Under the pieces are notes generated by a model. It was given only the letters and a program-made list of their open reading frames with translations, searched no databases and had not been told where the DNA came from. Of a DNA stretch of 64,000 nt, positions 21,801 through 32,414 are shown piece by piece. The first letter of the stretch is position 1; each line of letters opens with the position of its first letter. Both the position numbers and the translations under genes were made by a program. The DNA comes from Micractinium sp. NFX-FRZ (Eukaryota; Chlorophyta; Trebouxiophyceae; Chlorellales; Chlorellaceae). The stretch lies in contig JAPTJF010000022.1 of NCBI GenBank assembly GCA_029339195.1, forward strand, positions 186,001 to 250,000, in the 5' to 3' direction.

Positions 21801-23724
21801 TGAGCACCGCTTGCTGGGCGTAATCCCAGGGAAGTGATCAGCGGCGGAGCAAGGGCGGCGGCAGCGCCCGCCGGCAGCAGGCAGGCCAGCTAGGGAGCTG
21901 CGCCTCTGCCAGCCGTGGGATCCCCACGCCATGAACACCGCCTTTCGTGGCAGCGCTCACTGTCACGCTGCTGCTTTCTGCTCTAGCCAGTTTTGCCTGC
22001 TGCATTCAGCCTGTCTTGAGGCCGCCCCCCCTAGCCATCCCTCCCGCACACCGCACAACGCCCATGCACCCTGCCCATCTCGTCAGGTCCGGCTGGGCGG
22101 CTACCAGATGGAGGGGGGAGACTACGAGGCACGCCACGTCATCTGGCCCCTCGTGCACGAAAAGTACATTGGCACCCCCACCCAGCAGCTTGACTATGAC
22201 CTGGCACTGCTGCTGCTGGACCGCCCGGCAAGCGGGCCAACCATCCTGCTGCCACCCAGTGAGTACTACCCTCTTCATGAGACGGGATTGCAGCATGGGG
22301 TGGGCGGTGGCGCCGGTGGCTGGACGGATCAGCGTGGGTGTGGCTGGGTCTGGTGAAAGACGCCGCAGGCCTGCCGACGTCCGGGCTGCTCATTGCCTCT
22401 TGGGACAGGCGCGATTGACAGCGCCCTGTACGCATGCGGGTCAGAATAGGTGTGTGGCGCCTCCAAACAGTAGCTTCCCCTCGTACCTGCGCTGCAGTGC
22501 CGCCTCAGAGGCAGCCCACCCCTCGGGAGGCAACAGCCGTTGGCTGGGGCTTTGTGGACAATGCTGAGACGCCACCCGCTGTGCTGCAAGAGGCAAGTGG
22601 CTGTGTGGCTGGATAGGCTGCAAGAGACAGGCTTCCCATCGCGTGGCCAGCGAAGTGTGGTTAATGCCTACAGCTGGAGTTTGGTCCGATATTGTGAAAG
22701 TGTTGAGCAAGTCAAACCGGGTGGATGACGTTCAAGCGTGCCCGCTCCTCTCCTGCCATGCAGGTGACACTGGGGCTGATGCCGCACGAAAAGTGCAGCG
22801 CGGTCTTCAAGTCTGCCCCCGGGGGTGGGCCAGAAGTGAACTGGGCAGCGAGCACCATGCTGTGCGCAGGTGAGTGGGGCCCCAGTGCACCACCCTGCAC
22901 CAGTGCACCAGGGTGGTCCAGGGTGGTGCAGGGTGGCTGGGACCGCAGGCCCAGGGCTGGGCCACACTGCTTGGGTTCCAGCCTCAGAGCAGTGCTTCTG
23001 CCAGCTGCATCATCCCAGCTCCTGCCAGGCTGCCACCCAAGCCACGCACGAGTTGCCCTGCAGGCTGGCCATCCGAGCGCCAAGGCACGTGCGCAGGCGA
23101 CAGCGGCAGCGGCTTGTTCATCAGAGGCCACAGCCCCAGCGCCGACGTGCAGGTCTGTGCAATGTGTGTGCACACAAGCAGTTACAAGCAGGGCTGGCCG
23201 CCCACACCCGCCCCCCACCCAACCCCCCAACCCTCCGGGGCCTTCTGTGCCATATGTGCTGAAACAAATCAGGGCAGAGGCAACCGCACACGATAGCCGC
23301 CATGTGGTTGCATGCCCACCCGTGCACCCACCCACCGCCCACCCCGCCCATGTTTGTTCGCAGATCGGCATCGTGAGCTGGGGCCTTGGCTGCGGCAAAG
23401 GCTACCCCGAGGTGTTCACTGACGTGCGGCTGCCAGAGATCCGCTCCTGGATCGACCGTGGCATTCAGGTGTGTGTGGGGCTCCTTAGCCAGTACATCCA
23501 GGCAGCCTTCCCTGTCCCTGCTGCAGCATGCAGGAGAGGGAGGGTGGACCAGTACTGCTACACCAAATTTGATCTCTGCTACCGCACAGTATTGCTACAT
23601 CAAATTTGCACTGGTTTACACAGTAGCCGCGTCCCGTCCTTCAAGCACACCCGAACTTCGCCCGAAAAACTCGCCCATTTCATCGAATCCTGCTAAAGGG
23701 CCCACAGCTGCAATACAAAGCTGA
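18895..23724 (+). CDS. Secreted Cys-rich repeat protein fused to trypsin-like (S1) serine protease
   Basis: About 650-730 residues. A signal-peptide exon (MAAALHVFTLLFMFVGC) is followed by exons 19254-19475, 19655-19759, 19903-20001, 20130-20339, 20428-20460, 20616-20815 and 20990-21241. These encode about 325 residues of CxxC repeats of furin-like/GCC type (CRQCGPSRTCTGCADGF, CTRCHPSYARCSACK, CPGNQSTCERC). Exons 21418-21514, 21740-21799, 22087-22258, 22498-22592, 22764-22869, 23064-23152 and 23364-23468 give an S1 protease: CGGTLVHPRVVLTAAHC (His), DYDLALLLLD (Asp), AVGWGFV, CAGDSGSGLF (Ser) and IVSWGLGCG. VVNGSDATPNRFPW marks the expected activation junction. One intron has a GC donor (GAG|GCAAGT, 22593). 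The join between signal exon and 19254 is uncertain, and the C-terminus ends at 23696 without, or 23724 with, a last splice. Confidence 0.8.
20914..20945. repeat. (GGCA)n microsatellite in intron
   Basis: A run of about seven GGCA units lies in an intron of the protease-fusion gene, next to the exon boundary within the Cys-rich region. Confidence 0.85.
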
Positions 23725-24267
23725 GCTGCACACTGCCACCTTGTCTCTTGGCCCCACCCACCCTTCCTCCCCTTCCTTGACCATACCTCCCCTGCTCATT
23801 CACACCGCCACCCTGACCCCACTAACCCATCCCATCCCATCCCATCCCGACCTCAACGCACCCACTCACCCGTCAACCCATGCTGAGACCCGATCATCCC
23901 ACCCCGTCTGACCACAACTCACCCACTCACTCTCTAACCCACGCCCTGACCTCTCCCTGTGCTCGATTGATTACAAGCAGTGGATCACACTGGGACAGAG
24001 CAGACCAGAGTGTATGTATGAGTATGCAACAATGCGCCGCTCTTCGTACATCGAATGGCGCATACATCTCTAGTGTACATCACTTATGTTACCGTTGTGG
24101 CATACAAGCAGGCCTGCCTCCGAGCCGGCAACAGCGGCCCTCACACTGCGCGCCCCCCTTCGAGGGGACCTTGCCAGCTGGGCTGCCGCTCATCGATTTG
24201 TTTTAGTACTAGCACCCCTTGCTGGACTCATGGCAGCGCTCCTCAAACCACCGCCTGCCGCGCCAGG
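23725..24267. other. Convergent 3' flanks with (CATCC)n run
   Basis: This is the region between two convergent stop codons. It holds a CATCC pentamer run at about 23827-23847 and a minus-strand TGTAA. No gene is seen. Confidence 0.6.
23971..23975 (-). terminator. Putative polyadenylation signal TGTAA (DCAF11-like gene)
   Basis: TTACA on the plus strand lies about 295 bp beyond the minus-strand stop at 24268. Confidence 0.5.
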
Positions 24268-25909
24268 TCACCAGGCATACTGGTCGCCCAGCGGCGTGGG
24301 CAGGTCGGCGCGCCGTGCGCTGCCAGGCTGCCGCGCGCTGCCAGCCTGCTGGCGTGCCGCTGCTACAGCTGCCGCCTCCTCTGCCGCTGCCTCTGAATCT
24401 CCAGCAACCTCGGGCTCCCACAGCGTGCAGGCGCCGTCAAAAGACACTGCAAACCACAGGGGAGGTGCGCGGGTGTTGTGTGTGTGGTGTGTATGGGGTG
24501 GGGGGCGGAGGTTGCACGGGGGTCAGAGGGTGCATGGGGGGTCAAAAGGGTGCGTGTGTGATGGTGGGGCGGGGGGAAGGAGTGAAGAAGGCACGTGCGG
24601 GTCGGATACTGCGCAGTGCCCAAAATCCTCATCTGTGCATCCTCCTGCTGCGCCTGCCCCTTGGGGAATAGCAAACACTTTGGCCAGCCACAGCAGAGAG
24701 GCCCTGTGCTTTGCCGGCCATGCCAGGTCAGCGGGGCGGGGCGCCTACCCGTGGCCAGCAGTGGCAGGTGCGGGTGCCAGCTGCAGTCGCGCACGCACTC
24801 GCGGTGGTAACCCCCCAGCCGTGCCACCGGCTGGGCGGTGATGGCATCTGCGACAGCGGGCGGTGCACAGGGCCGGGAGGGCGGCCAGACGTGAGCAAAG
24901 TGCGGCGCTGAGCGGGCATGCACCGCATTCTACCTTACATTCCACACGGAAACTGCTCTGCAGGGCGGCGGTGCTGTCAGCCAGGCTGAACAGCCAAGGC
25001 AGGGCTCGGCAGGGCGCCCCGCCTCCAGCCTCTCACCACGACCACACACACACACGCACACAAAGCGCACGCCGACCGGGGGGGGGGGCGCGGTCGGGCG
25101 CCCCGCGCTCGCTCGGGGCCGGGGCCGCCCCTCCCTTGCGGGGGGGGGTGCACCTGGGCGCACTCCCCCACGCGCTGGGGGGAGGGGGAGGGCTGGGGGG
25201 CGGCCTGGGGATGACGCCATCCCTCGGTACCACAGCGCACACACACACACACAACCACACAAGCACACATGCACACACCATAGACTAACACCCTGCCGTC
25301 AAAGGAGCCGGTGTAGATGAAGCGCTGCCCCGTGGTGGCGGCTGGGGACCAATAAGACCTGCATGGGACAGGAGGAGGTGGGGCAATGGGGGCCCGGGGG
25401 TGCGTCAGAGAGGGAATGGGAGGCGGGCTGGCATGTGGGGTGGGCAGGCGGCCGGGGCGGGGCATGCATGGATGTGCGACGGCAGGCAGGTGGGCAGCGC
25501 TGGGGCTCAATGCGCCACACATGCCAGGCATCGCGTGTTACTAAAAGGGGCATAGCACGTTGATCAAGGGGCATTGCAAGCAAGGGAGTGGGGCGGGCAC
25601 CTGATGAGGGTGGACAGCACGGCGTGGCCGCGGTACGTCTGCACCGCCTGGCAGTTGGGGTGCTGCACCACCCGCCCCTTGCCCGGGTACTCCATCCACC
25701 TCTGCACGGGGCGGGCGGGCATGAACGCGGGGCGGGTGGGAGGGCAGGTGTGGGAGCCTGCCTGGTCAACACAGAGCCGCGGCAGGCTGGGGCCGAGCCA
25801 GGCAGCATGGTGGGCACAGCATGCGGCTGGAGCGCACAGCAACACTGGCGTGCGCTGGCGCGGTCGCGACACAGAATGCAGGCAGCTCCAGCTGCGCCCC
25901 CCTCGCAGT

Positions 25910-25942
<33 letters not shown>

Positions 25943-28900
25943 CACCACCACCGCCAGCAGCAGCGGCAGCAGCGCTCCCAGTTGGAGCTCACATAGTCCC
26001 AGTGGAACGACGGCGCCCCGCGGTGCATCCCCGCCGCCTCCTTCTCACTGGCCATCATGCTGCGGGCAGGGCAGGGTGAGGAGGGGCAGGGCGGCAGTAA
26101 GTGAGCGAGGCAGGGAAGGATGGGGCTGTGTGGGGTGGGATTCGTGAGGTACAGGCAGAGTAGGGCGGTGGCGGGGCGGGACGGGCGGCTCTATATGAAG
26201 TTCCTGTGGCAGCCCAGACGCGCACACGCTTGTCCCACCTTGCTTTCTGAAAGCCTGAGGGCTGAAAGCCTGTCACCTGCAGGATCCACCTTGGCATTGA
26301 CCCCTCCCCTCCCCTTCCAGAGCGCGTGCACCTCCTTGCAACACAGCCCTAGCTCTCCGTGGCCTTGAGCACAACTGCAAGCGGCCACACCGGAAGCCCG
26401 TGCACCCCTCCCCTCCCCCGCCCGCCTCACCGTGTGTCCCACAGCTTGATGGTCTGGTCCTTGGCATTGGAGATGAGGTACCGCCCATCGCCCTGCAGTT
26501 TGGTGTGCATTTCAAAGCAAGGGGGTCGGTGACCCTGGGCACGCTGAGGCAGGGCAGGCGGGCAGGGGAGCCGTCGTGCAGGGAGGCAGCCGGCAAGCAG
26601 CAGCTGGGGCCGTGGCGCTTGCACAGCACTTCTGGTGGGTTCAAAGCAAGGTGGTCAGTGAAATCAGGGAGAGGTATACTGAGGCAGGGCATTCAGGCAG
26701 GGGAGCCATTGAGCAGGGGGGCAGTTGGCAAGCGGCGGCACGGGGCGGTGGCGTGTGCGCCATTCCGCGGCAGCGGGCCAAACTTTTGTTGCAGCACGGG
26801 GGCCGCGCCGTGGCAAGGCGCTTTGCTGCTGGGCAATACAACCTGCCCCCTCAAGGCAACACAAACAGCCTGTAGCATAAGAACACCCCCCTCCCGCAGG
26901 CGCCACCCACCTTTGAGTCGAGGTGCGTCACTCCCTCGGTGTGCCCCACAAACACGCCCGCCGGCCGCGAGCGCCGCCCGCCCGCGCCCATCGTGCGGCG
27001 GTCCCATACCTGCAGCCGCGCGGGTGGCCGCTCATTTCACCAGTCATGCAAGAGTGCAAGGGCGCAAGGCCACACATGCATGTCCTGCTGCTCCTTAGCC
27101 ACCTCGGTTTCGACCCCCCTCTCCTCCTGTCTCATGAGCCCTGCTGGCTCCGCTGGCTTGAAATGGTGTGATGCTGATGGTGATGCTGATGGGGGGTGAT
27201 GCGGAAAGCAAACCACCACCACCCCCCACACCTTGACCAGCGAGTCGTCGCTCCCCGAAAACATCATGTTGGGCGAGGCGGGCTCAGCGTAGGCCACAGC
27301 GTTCACGTCGTCGTCGTGCCCCTGCACCTGCGCAACCACCTTGGCCTGCGGTGGGGCCAGAGAGAGGGGGGGAGCAAGACAGATGTGGGACAGGGCACTG
27401 GTAATCTGCACTGGCATGGCTGCAGCGTTTCAGGTTGCCATCCTGTGCCTCTCAAGCTTCTCAAGCTTCTTGCATGCCGCACACCAGCTCGGCGCCTGTC
27501 CCGGCTGAGCTCAGCCCCCAAAACGCCAGCTCCACACCCCGCCCCTCTGCCAGCTCAGCTCCCCCCACCCCCTGCCAGCTCAGCACGCGCCTGCATCATG
27601 TCGTAGATTCGTAACCCCGGGTCGCTGGTCCCCGCCACCACCTCCCGGCTGTCGGCGCTCCACTGAATGCTCCAGATGCCCAGCCGCGTGTGCCGCCCGC
27701 CTGCGGGGAGGGGGCCAGCGGTGGCAGGCGGTCGGGGGGGGTGACCGGGTGGGGCGGGTGGGGCGTGCATCCGTTTGGAGAGCCGCACGCCGCTATTTAT
27801 ACTACCTAAAACTCGCGCCCCCAGGTCTAAGGCTTGGCGCGTGCCAACCCCAATGCTCCTCCCACCTGTCCATAAACACGCCCCCCTCGCCCCACCCTGC
27901 CCCACTCGCTCACCCCCCAGGTCCAGTGTCTCGTGAATGTCGGTCACATTGGCAACAGACTCCACCGCGCCGCTGCGCTCCACATTGACCTGCAGGCGCG
28001 GGGAGTGGGACACAGGAGGCGGTGCAGGGGTAAGGGGGAATAGGATGGTCGGGAAGGGGAGCTGGGAGGGCGGGGTTGTGCTCGAGCAGGCTGGCGGGGC
28101 GCAGCGGGGCGGGGAGCGCCTGCCTGCGCGGGCAGGCCGCCAGTACGGCACCAGGCCACCCAGAGCTGTGCGCGGCCGCCTGCCTGCCTGCCCGGCTGGC
28201 AAGCACCCACCAGGTGCACTTCTGGAGTGATGGAGGAGTAGAGGAGGAAGCGGTTGTCGCTGCTCAGTGCGGTGTCTGCAGGGGGGTGCGGGGGGTGGGG
28301 TGGGGATTACAGATGGGGGGGGGGGGGGACAGTGGGGAGGGGTGGGGTGCGGGAGGTGCACGAGGCGAGGCGGTGCCAGAGGGCGGCAGGCAGGCAAGGG
28401 AGAGGGGCGGCCCATTGTGCGCCCCGGATTCAGTACGCACCCCTGCCCTGTCGGCCACGTGCCGCAGGCTTGCCTGCCCCACATCGCCCACTGCTTCCGC
28501 CATTGCCTGCCTCGTCTCGCCCAGCGCCCGCACCCCGCCCCACCCCTCCGTGCCGCGCACCCGTCACGGTCCACTGCAGGCCACGCGCGTGCACATCCTT
28601 GACCAGGCGGAAGGCGTCGTGCACAGCGTACATGCGGATCTTGCGCTCGTGCTGAAAGGCGGCTGCAGGGCAGGAGCAGGGTGGGGATGCTGGGAATGTT
28701 GATGAGAGGAGGCAGCGGATTGCAGGAGGGCAGTACAGGATGGCTGTTAGGCACATGCTGGCAGGCGTGGAGCAGGGAGGGGTGCGGAGGGGAAGTGCAG
28801 GGGGCAGTGCGGACTGCCAGTAGCCCCACTTGCTCACCTCGCCAACCGCGACGCCCGCGCCCAGCGCTCGCCCCACCCACTCACCGCAGCCACTCTCATC

Positions 28901-30723
28901 TACACCCACATGCACCCAACCAATCCCCTGAACACCCCAAAGGAAGATATCCACGCCGGGTCGGAACTCCTCAATGCATCTGCTCTGCCACCACACTGCA
29001 AGCAGCTAGCACACCAGCAAGACGGGCTCCCAAGGCCCACCGATGAAGATCTCCCCGTCGGGCGTGAACTGCCCGATGTAGCCGCGGGAGGGGCGCTGGT
29101 CCACCACCTTTGTGGGCTTGCTGGGCAGGCGGTGGAAGGCGGCAAAGTGGGCGCACTGCAGGGAGGCGGGCGGGGGCGGGGGCGAGGAGGCAGTGATGGT
29201 GATGTGAGAGCATGGGTCGCCAAATGCGCTGCTGGGGTGGCACCTCGCGTACCAAGGCCAGAAGGCTCACGGCATCTTGCTCGGCCGAACACCTCCCCCT
29301 CAGAATGCCCGCCCCACCCCTCGGGGACACACACCTGCTCCGGCAGCAGCCGCCCGCCGCTGCTGCCCTGCCGCGACTCGCGCAGCAGCATGGCGTGCGC
29401 CGGGTTGAGCAGGCGCCGGTGGGGGGGCACGCTGGGCGTGCCTGGAGCCAGCGGCGGCGCCTCGACGCCCCGCTCCCCCGCCGCCGCCAGGTCCGCTGCC
29501 CCGCTGCCCCCGCTGCCTCGGCGGCTGCGGATGGCGCGGTGGCTCTCGTCGCTGCGCCGCCTGCTGACGCCCCCTTCGCTCATGTCTACGCTAGAGGGGC
29601 CTGCTGACGCGGTGGGCAGCAGCCCGCTGCATCTGCTGGCCAGAGGGTGGGATGCGCCCCGGGCGCCGCCAGCCGCTGTGCGCATGCTGCAGGGATGGGT
29701 TCCGGGCAGAAAGCAGTGTGAAACGCGTGCAGCAAGGCGCGCCCATGGGGGGTTGGATGAAACGTGCTTGCGTCTCGCCAGCCCGCCTGCCTTGCGCTTC
29801 TGCCCCCCGGCCCTGGCCGCCTGCCCCGCTCAACCCACGCCCGCTCCTGCCACCCTGCCCCGCCCACCTGAGCTCTGCTGCCAGCTCGTGATGCATCACA
29901 GGCGGCACCCAGTCCCTCAGGAGCGGGTACTGCTGCAGCTGCAGGGCGGCGGGCAGGGAGGTGAAGAGGCACAGCATATGATGGGGAATCCAATGGGGTG
30001 CAACGGTGTACTACCATCCAGCCGGCCCACAGCCTGCCTGGCACCCCCTCCTCCCCAGCAGCCCTTGGAGGGTCTCAGCCCGGCCTGCCTGCAGCCGCTG
30101 CATTCCCTGGGGTCACCCTCCAACCTCCACTGGATGCAGGCCCCCCGACCTGGCGGGAGAAGGCGCTGGATGCGGCACGGTTCAGTATGCGGTACACATC
30201 CTCCTCCCCATCGGACTCGTCCTCGCCGCCGCTCCACTCTTCGTCCTCCCCCCCCTCCTCTTCCTCTTGATCCTGCTCTTCCTGATCCTCCATCACCTCC
30301 CACTGCTCCTCGGCAGCCGGCCTGCCCTCGCCTTCCTCCTCCTCTGCACAGCACAGGCGGTGGGACGGGAAGCATGCAAGCTGAGATGCGGCACCACTAC
30401 AAGGCCTGACCGAGTCGGAGGGCACCAAGAGATTGGCAGCATGGGTGGTACCCACAGGGGTGCCACGCTCACCGCTGCTGCTGCTGCTGCTGCTGGTGCG
30501 GGCAGGCTCTTCAGCTGGCCCTGCGGGCTCCTCGGCCTGCACGTGGTGGGGGTTGGGGAAAGAGGGCGCCGAGCTGAGCACGCCGCGAGCCCCACGCAGC
30601 ACGCCGAGAAAGAGGTACCATGGCAGGGGCGGGGGCGGCGGCGCCTTCGCTGCGGCCACACCCGACCCAGCCAGAGAACCGGCCAGTGGCCAATTCGCGT
30701 TGCTACGGCGCTGCTGCTACCAT
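24268..30723 (-). CDS. DCAF11/LEC14B-type WD40 protein (CUL4-DDB1 adaptor)
   Basis: Predicted 632-residue WD40 protein, orthologous in layout to DCAF11, a substrate receptor of CUL4-DDB1 ubiquitin ligases. Exons (minus): 30536-30473, 30343-30150, 29938-29868, 29632-29335, 29155-29041, 28662-28561, 28275-28211, 27989-27914, 27700-27591, 27345-27232, 27009-26911, 26492-26431, 26059-25993, 25701-25601, 25358-25279, 24847-24749 and 24446-24268; all phases agree. Signatures are SRGYIGQFTPDGEIF, GHDDDVNAVAYAE, FSGSDDSLVKVWDRRTM, YLISNAKDQTIKLWDTR, TYRGHAVLSTLIR and CVRDCSWHP. VWDRRTM and IKLWDTR are WDxR motifs used for DDB1 docking. The N-terminus has a Ser run and a long Glu/Asp region. The start is inferred: an ATG at 30723-30721 followed at once by a GTAGCA donor would fit phase 0. 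The intron after 27591 appears to use a GC donor. Confidence 0.85.
25229..25280. repeat. (CA)n-rich microsatellite in intron
   Basis: CA dinucleotide runs border an unusually G-rich 25080-25200 stretch in an intron of the DCAF11-like gene. Confidence 0.8.
25913..25941. repeat. (CAG)n microsatellite in intron
   Basis: About nine uninterrupted CAG units lie between two exons of the DCAF11-like gene. They are in an intron, so they do not encode a polyQ tract. Confidence 0.85.
26511..26765. repeat. Diverged ~130-bp tandem duplication in intron
   Basis: Two diverged copies share TCAAAGCAAG, CTGAGGCAGGGC, GGCAGGGGAGCC and GGCAAGC in the same order. They lie in the intron between exons 27009-26911 and 26492-26431 of the DCAF11-like gene. 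Confidence 0.7.
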
Positions 30724-32414
30724 GGAACCACAGACAAGAGTGGCCCGTAACGAGGCGCACTCCGCGGCACCAGGGTTTTTTGCTGAACCCCTTCCCGAGC
30801 CACTGCCATCAGGCGACGCTCACGTGACCACTGCTGTCACCAGGCGGCCCGCTGCGAGCGGCTGCCGGCATTTCCACAGCAAGCGCGCAACCCGATGCCA
30901 CTCGAGTGCCGGCGGCCTGTCAAGTGCACACTTCAAGAAGCGCCAAGATGCAAGTGTTCACGGCATCGGGCTGCACGCCGAGCGCCTATGTCCCATGCCA
31001 GCCTGGCGGCGGTGCCTGCACCGCGTTGCTGGCGACGGTGCACAGCGCCTTCCTCGCCCGCGTAGCAGGGCACGGTGCATGCACTCGAGCTACATCATCA
31101 ACTGGTTGCAACAGACCCAGACCGCCTTACGACTGATGAGGTAAGCACTGCAACCCCAGCTGAGCTAGATGTGCGCAGCAGGCGGCAGGCACCCAGCCTG
31201 TGAAGGTGTGGTGAGTGCTTGTCCATGCCCCATAATTCCGATTCTGGGCATGCGAGCCCACTCTCAATGCTTGTCGGGTGACACCATTGATGCCCGCTGG
31301 CGTCCTGCAGGAGCGCACTCATCGGTGCCGAACCGGCGGGAGCTGGTTGCGGAAAAGGCCAGGCTGCGCCACTTGTGCTGCTTGCCAAGGCAAGCGCAGC
31401 GGCTTTCCTGAGGTCAGCTAACATGCCTCTACGGCCAACACCCGCGGGCAGTCGCTCTGGGTGAGCTGCACGCATGGCAGCCAGCTGGCACTTGAAGGCA
31501 CCGCATACTCCATGTGAGGAGCTGCGTGCAGCGTGGGCATTTTGGCATCAGGTCGTGGGCAGAGACAGAACCAGCATGGCGGAACGGCGTTGATCTGTTG
31601 TACCAGCATGCCTCACCTGCCACCCCCGCGCCGGTGCAGCTGCCGCCGCCAACGTGAACACGGCTGCGGCTTGAGCACCAGCCGGGCCAGGCAATGCTTC
31701 CGGCCCCCACTACTGGCACTTCTGCGCAATCAAGAACAGAGGAGTGGAGGTCAGGTGCTCAAGCAGTTGCTGCAAGAAGAGACTCCTGCCGGGCCGGGCC
31801 GGGCCGATGAGGCCGCCACCTTCAGGAGCTGGGTAGGCCGGCCTGCGGACGTCTGGCATTTGGCGCTGGGTGCAGAACGGCCCCCATCGCCCCAATTACC
31901 ACTTGCGCCGCTCATCGCAGCAAGTTCTTGACCGTCCTGGACCCACTCCGTCCCGGGCCCAGGTGCTGTGATTCCTTGTGGAAGGCTCAGCATGCACAGC
32001 ACGTCGCAAATTCGGACCCAAGATGCCGTCATTCACATTCGCCCACGTTCGCGGCTGCACGAGTCAGGCGGGAGGCATCGGCTGCGAGGGATTGGAGGGA
32101 CTTGCAGGTGCGGCACGGGTGTACATGGTTGCGGGTTTGGGGCTTTCAGTGGCATGTTTCCAGCCAGCCTGCTTCCATGGGGGATGTGAGATCTTCCGGG
32201 ACTGAATGAACGGTGCAGAGCTGTTAAATGCTCGCTGCCACTGGACGGGTGGCAGGCACCTGCAGGAGGCAGCGGCCGCCTCGCAAATTTTGCGGCCCGC
32301 CCCGGCTCTTCGGCATCCGGCCATTGTGTTTCCCCGATCGGAATGAGGCTGCGACGTGAGATCATAAGAAACTCCGGTGGAGCCCCACCTGTCCTGCAGA
32401 GCGGCGTCGTCATC
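30724..32414. other. Divergent intergenic region upstream of the giant phosphatase gene
   Basis: This 1.7-kb stretch separates two divergent genes and should hold both promoters. I found no gene supported by similarity or splicing. I scanned it for the PHR1/PSR1 binding motif GNATATNC and saw none; no ATAT string occurs in it. Confidence 0.55.

Noticed and set aside
25913..25941. CAG run as a polyglutamine-coding tract
   Set aside because: It lies between two well-defined exons of the minus-strand DCAF11-like gene and is intronic.
30620..31144. Plus-strand frame upstream of the giant gene as a possible gene
   Set aside because: It overlaps the 5' end of the divergent DCAF11-like gene, shows no recognisable motif, and its composition fits chance.
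30724..32414. PHR1/PSR1 binding site (GNATATNC) in the phosphatase promoter
   Set aside because: Scanned by eye; no ATAT core occurs in this stretch. Sites seen elsewhere (about 3179, 7342, 49887) are in introns and expected by chance.
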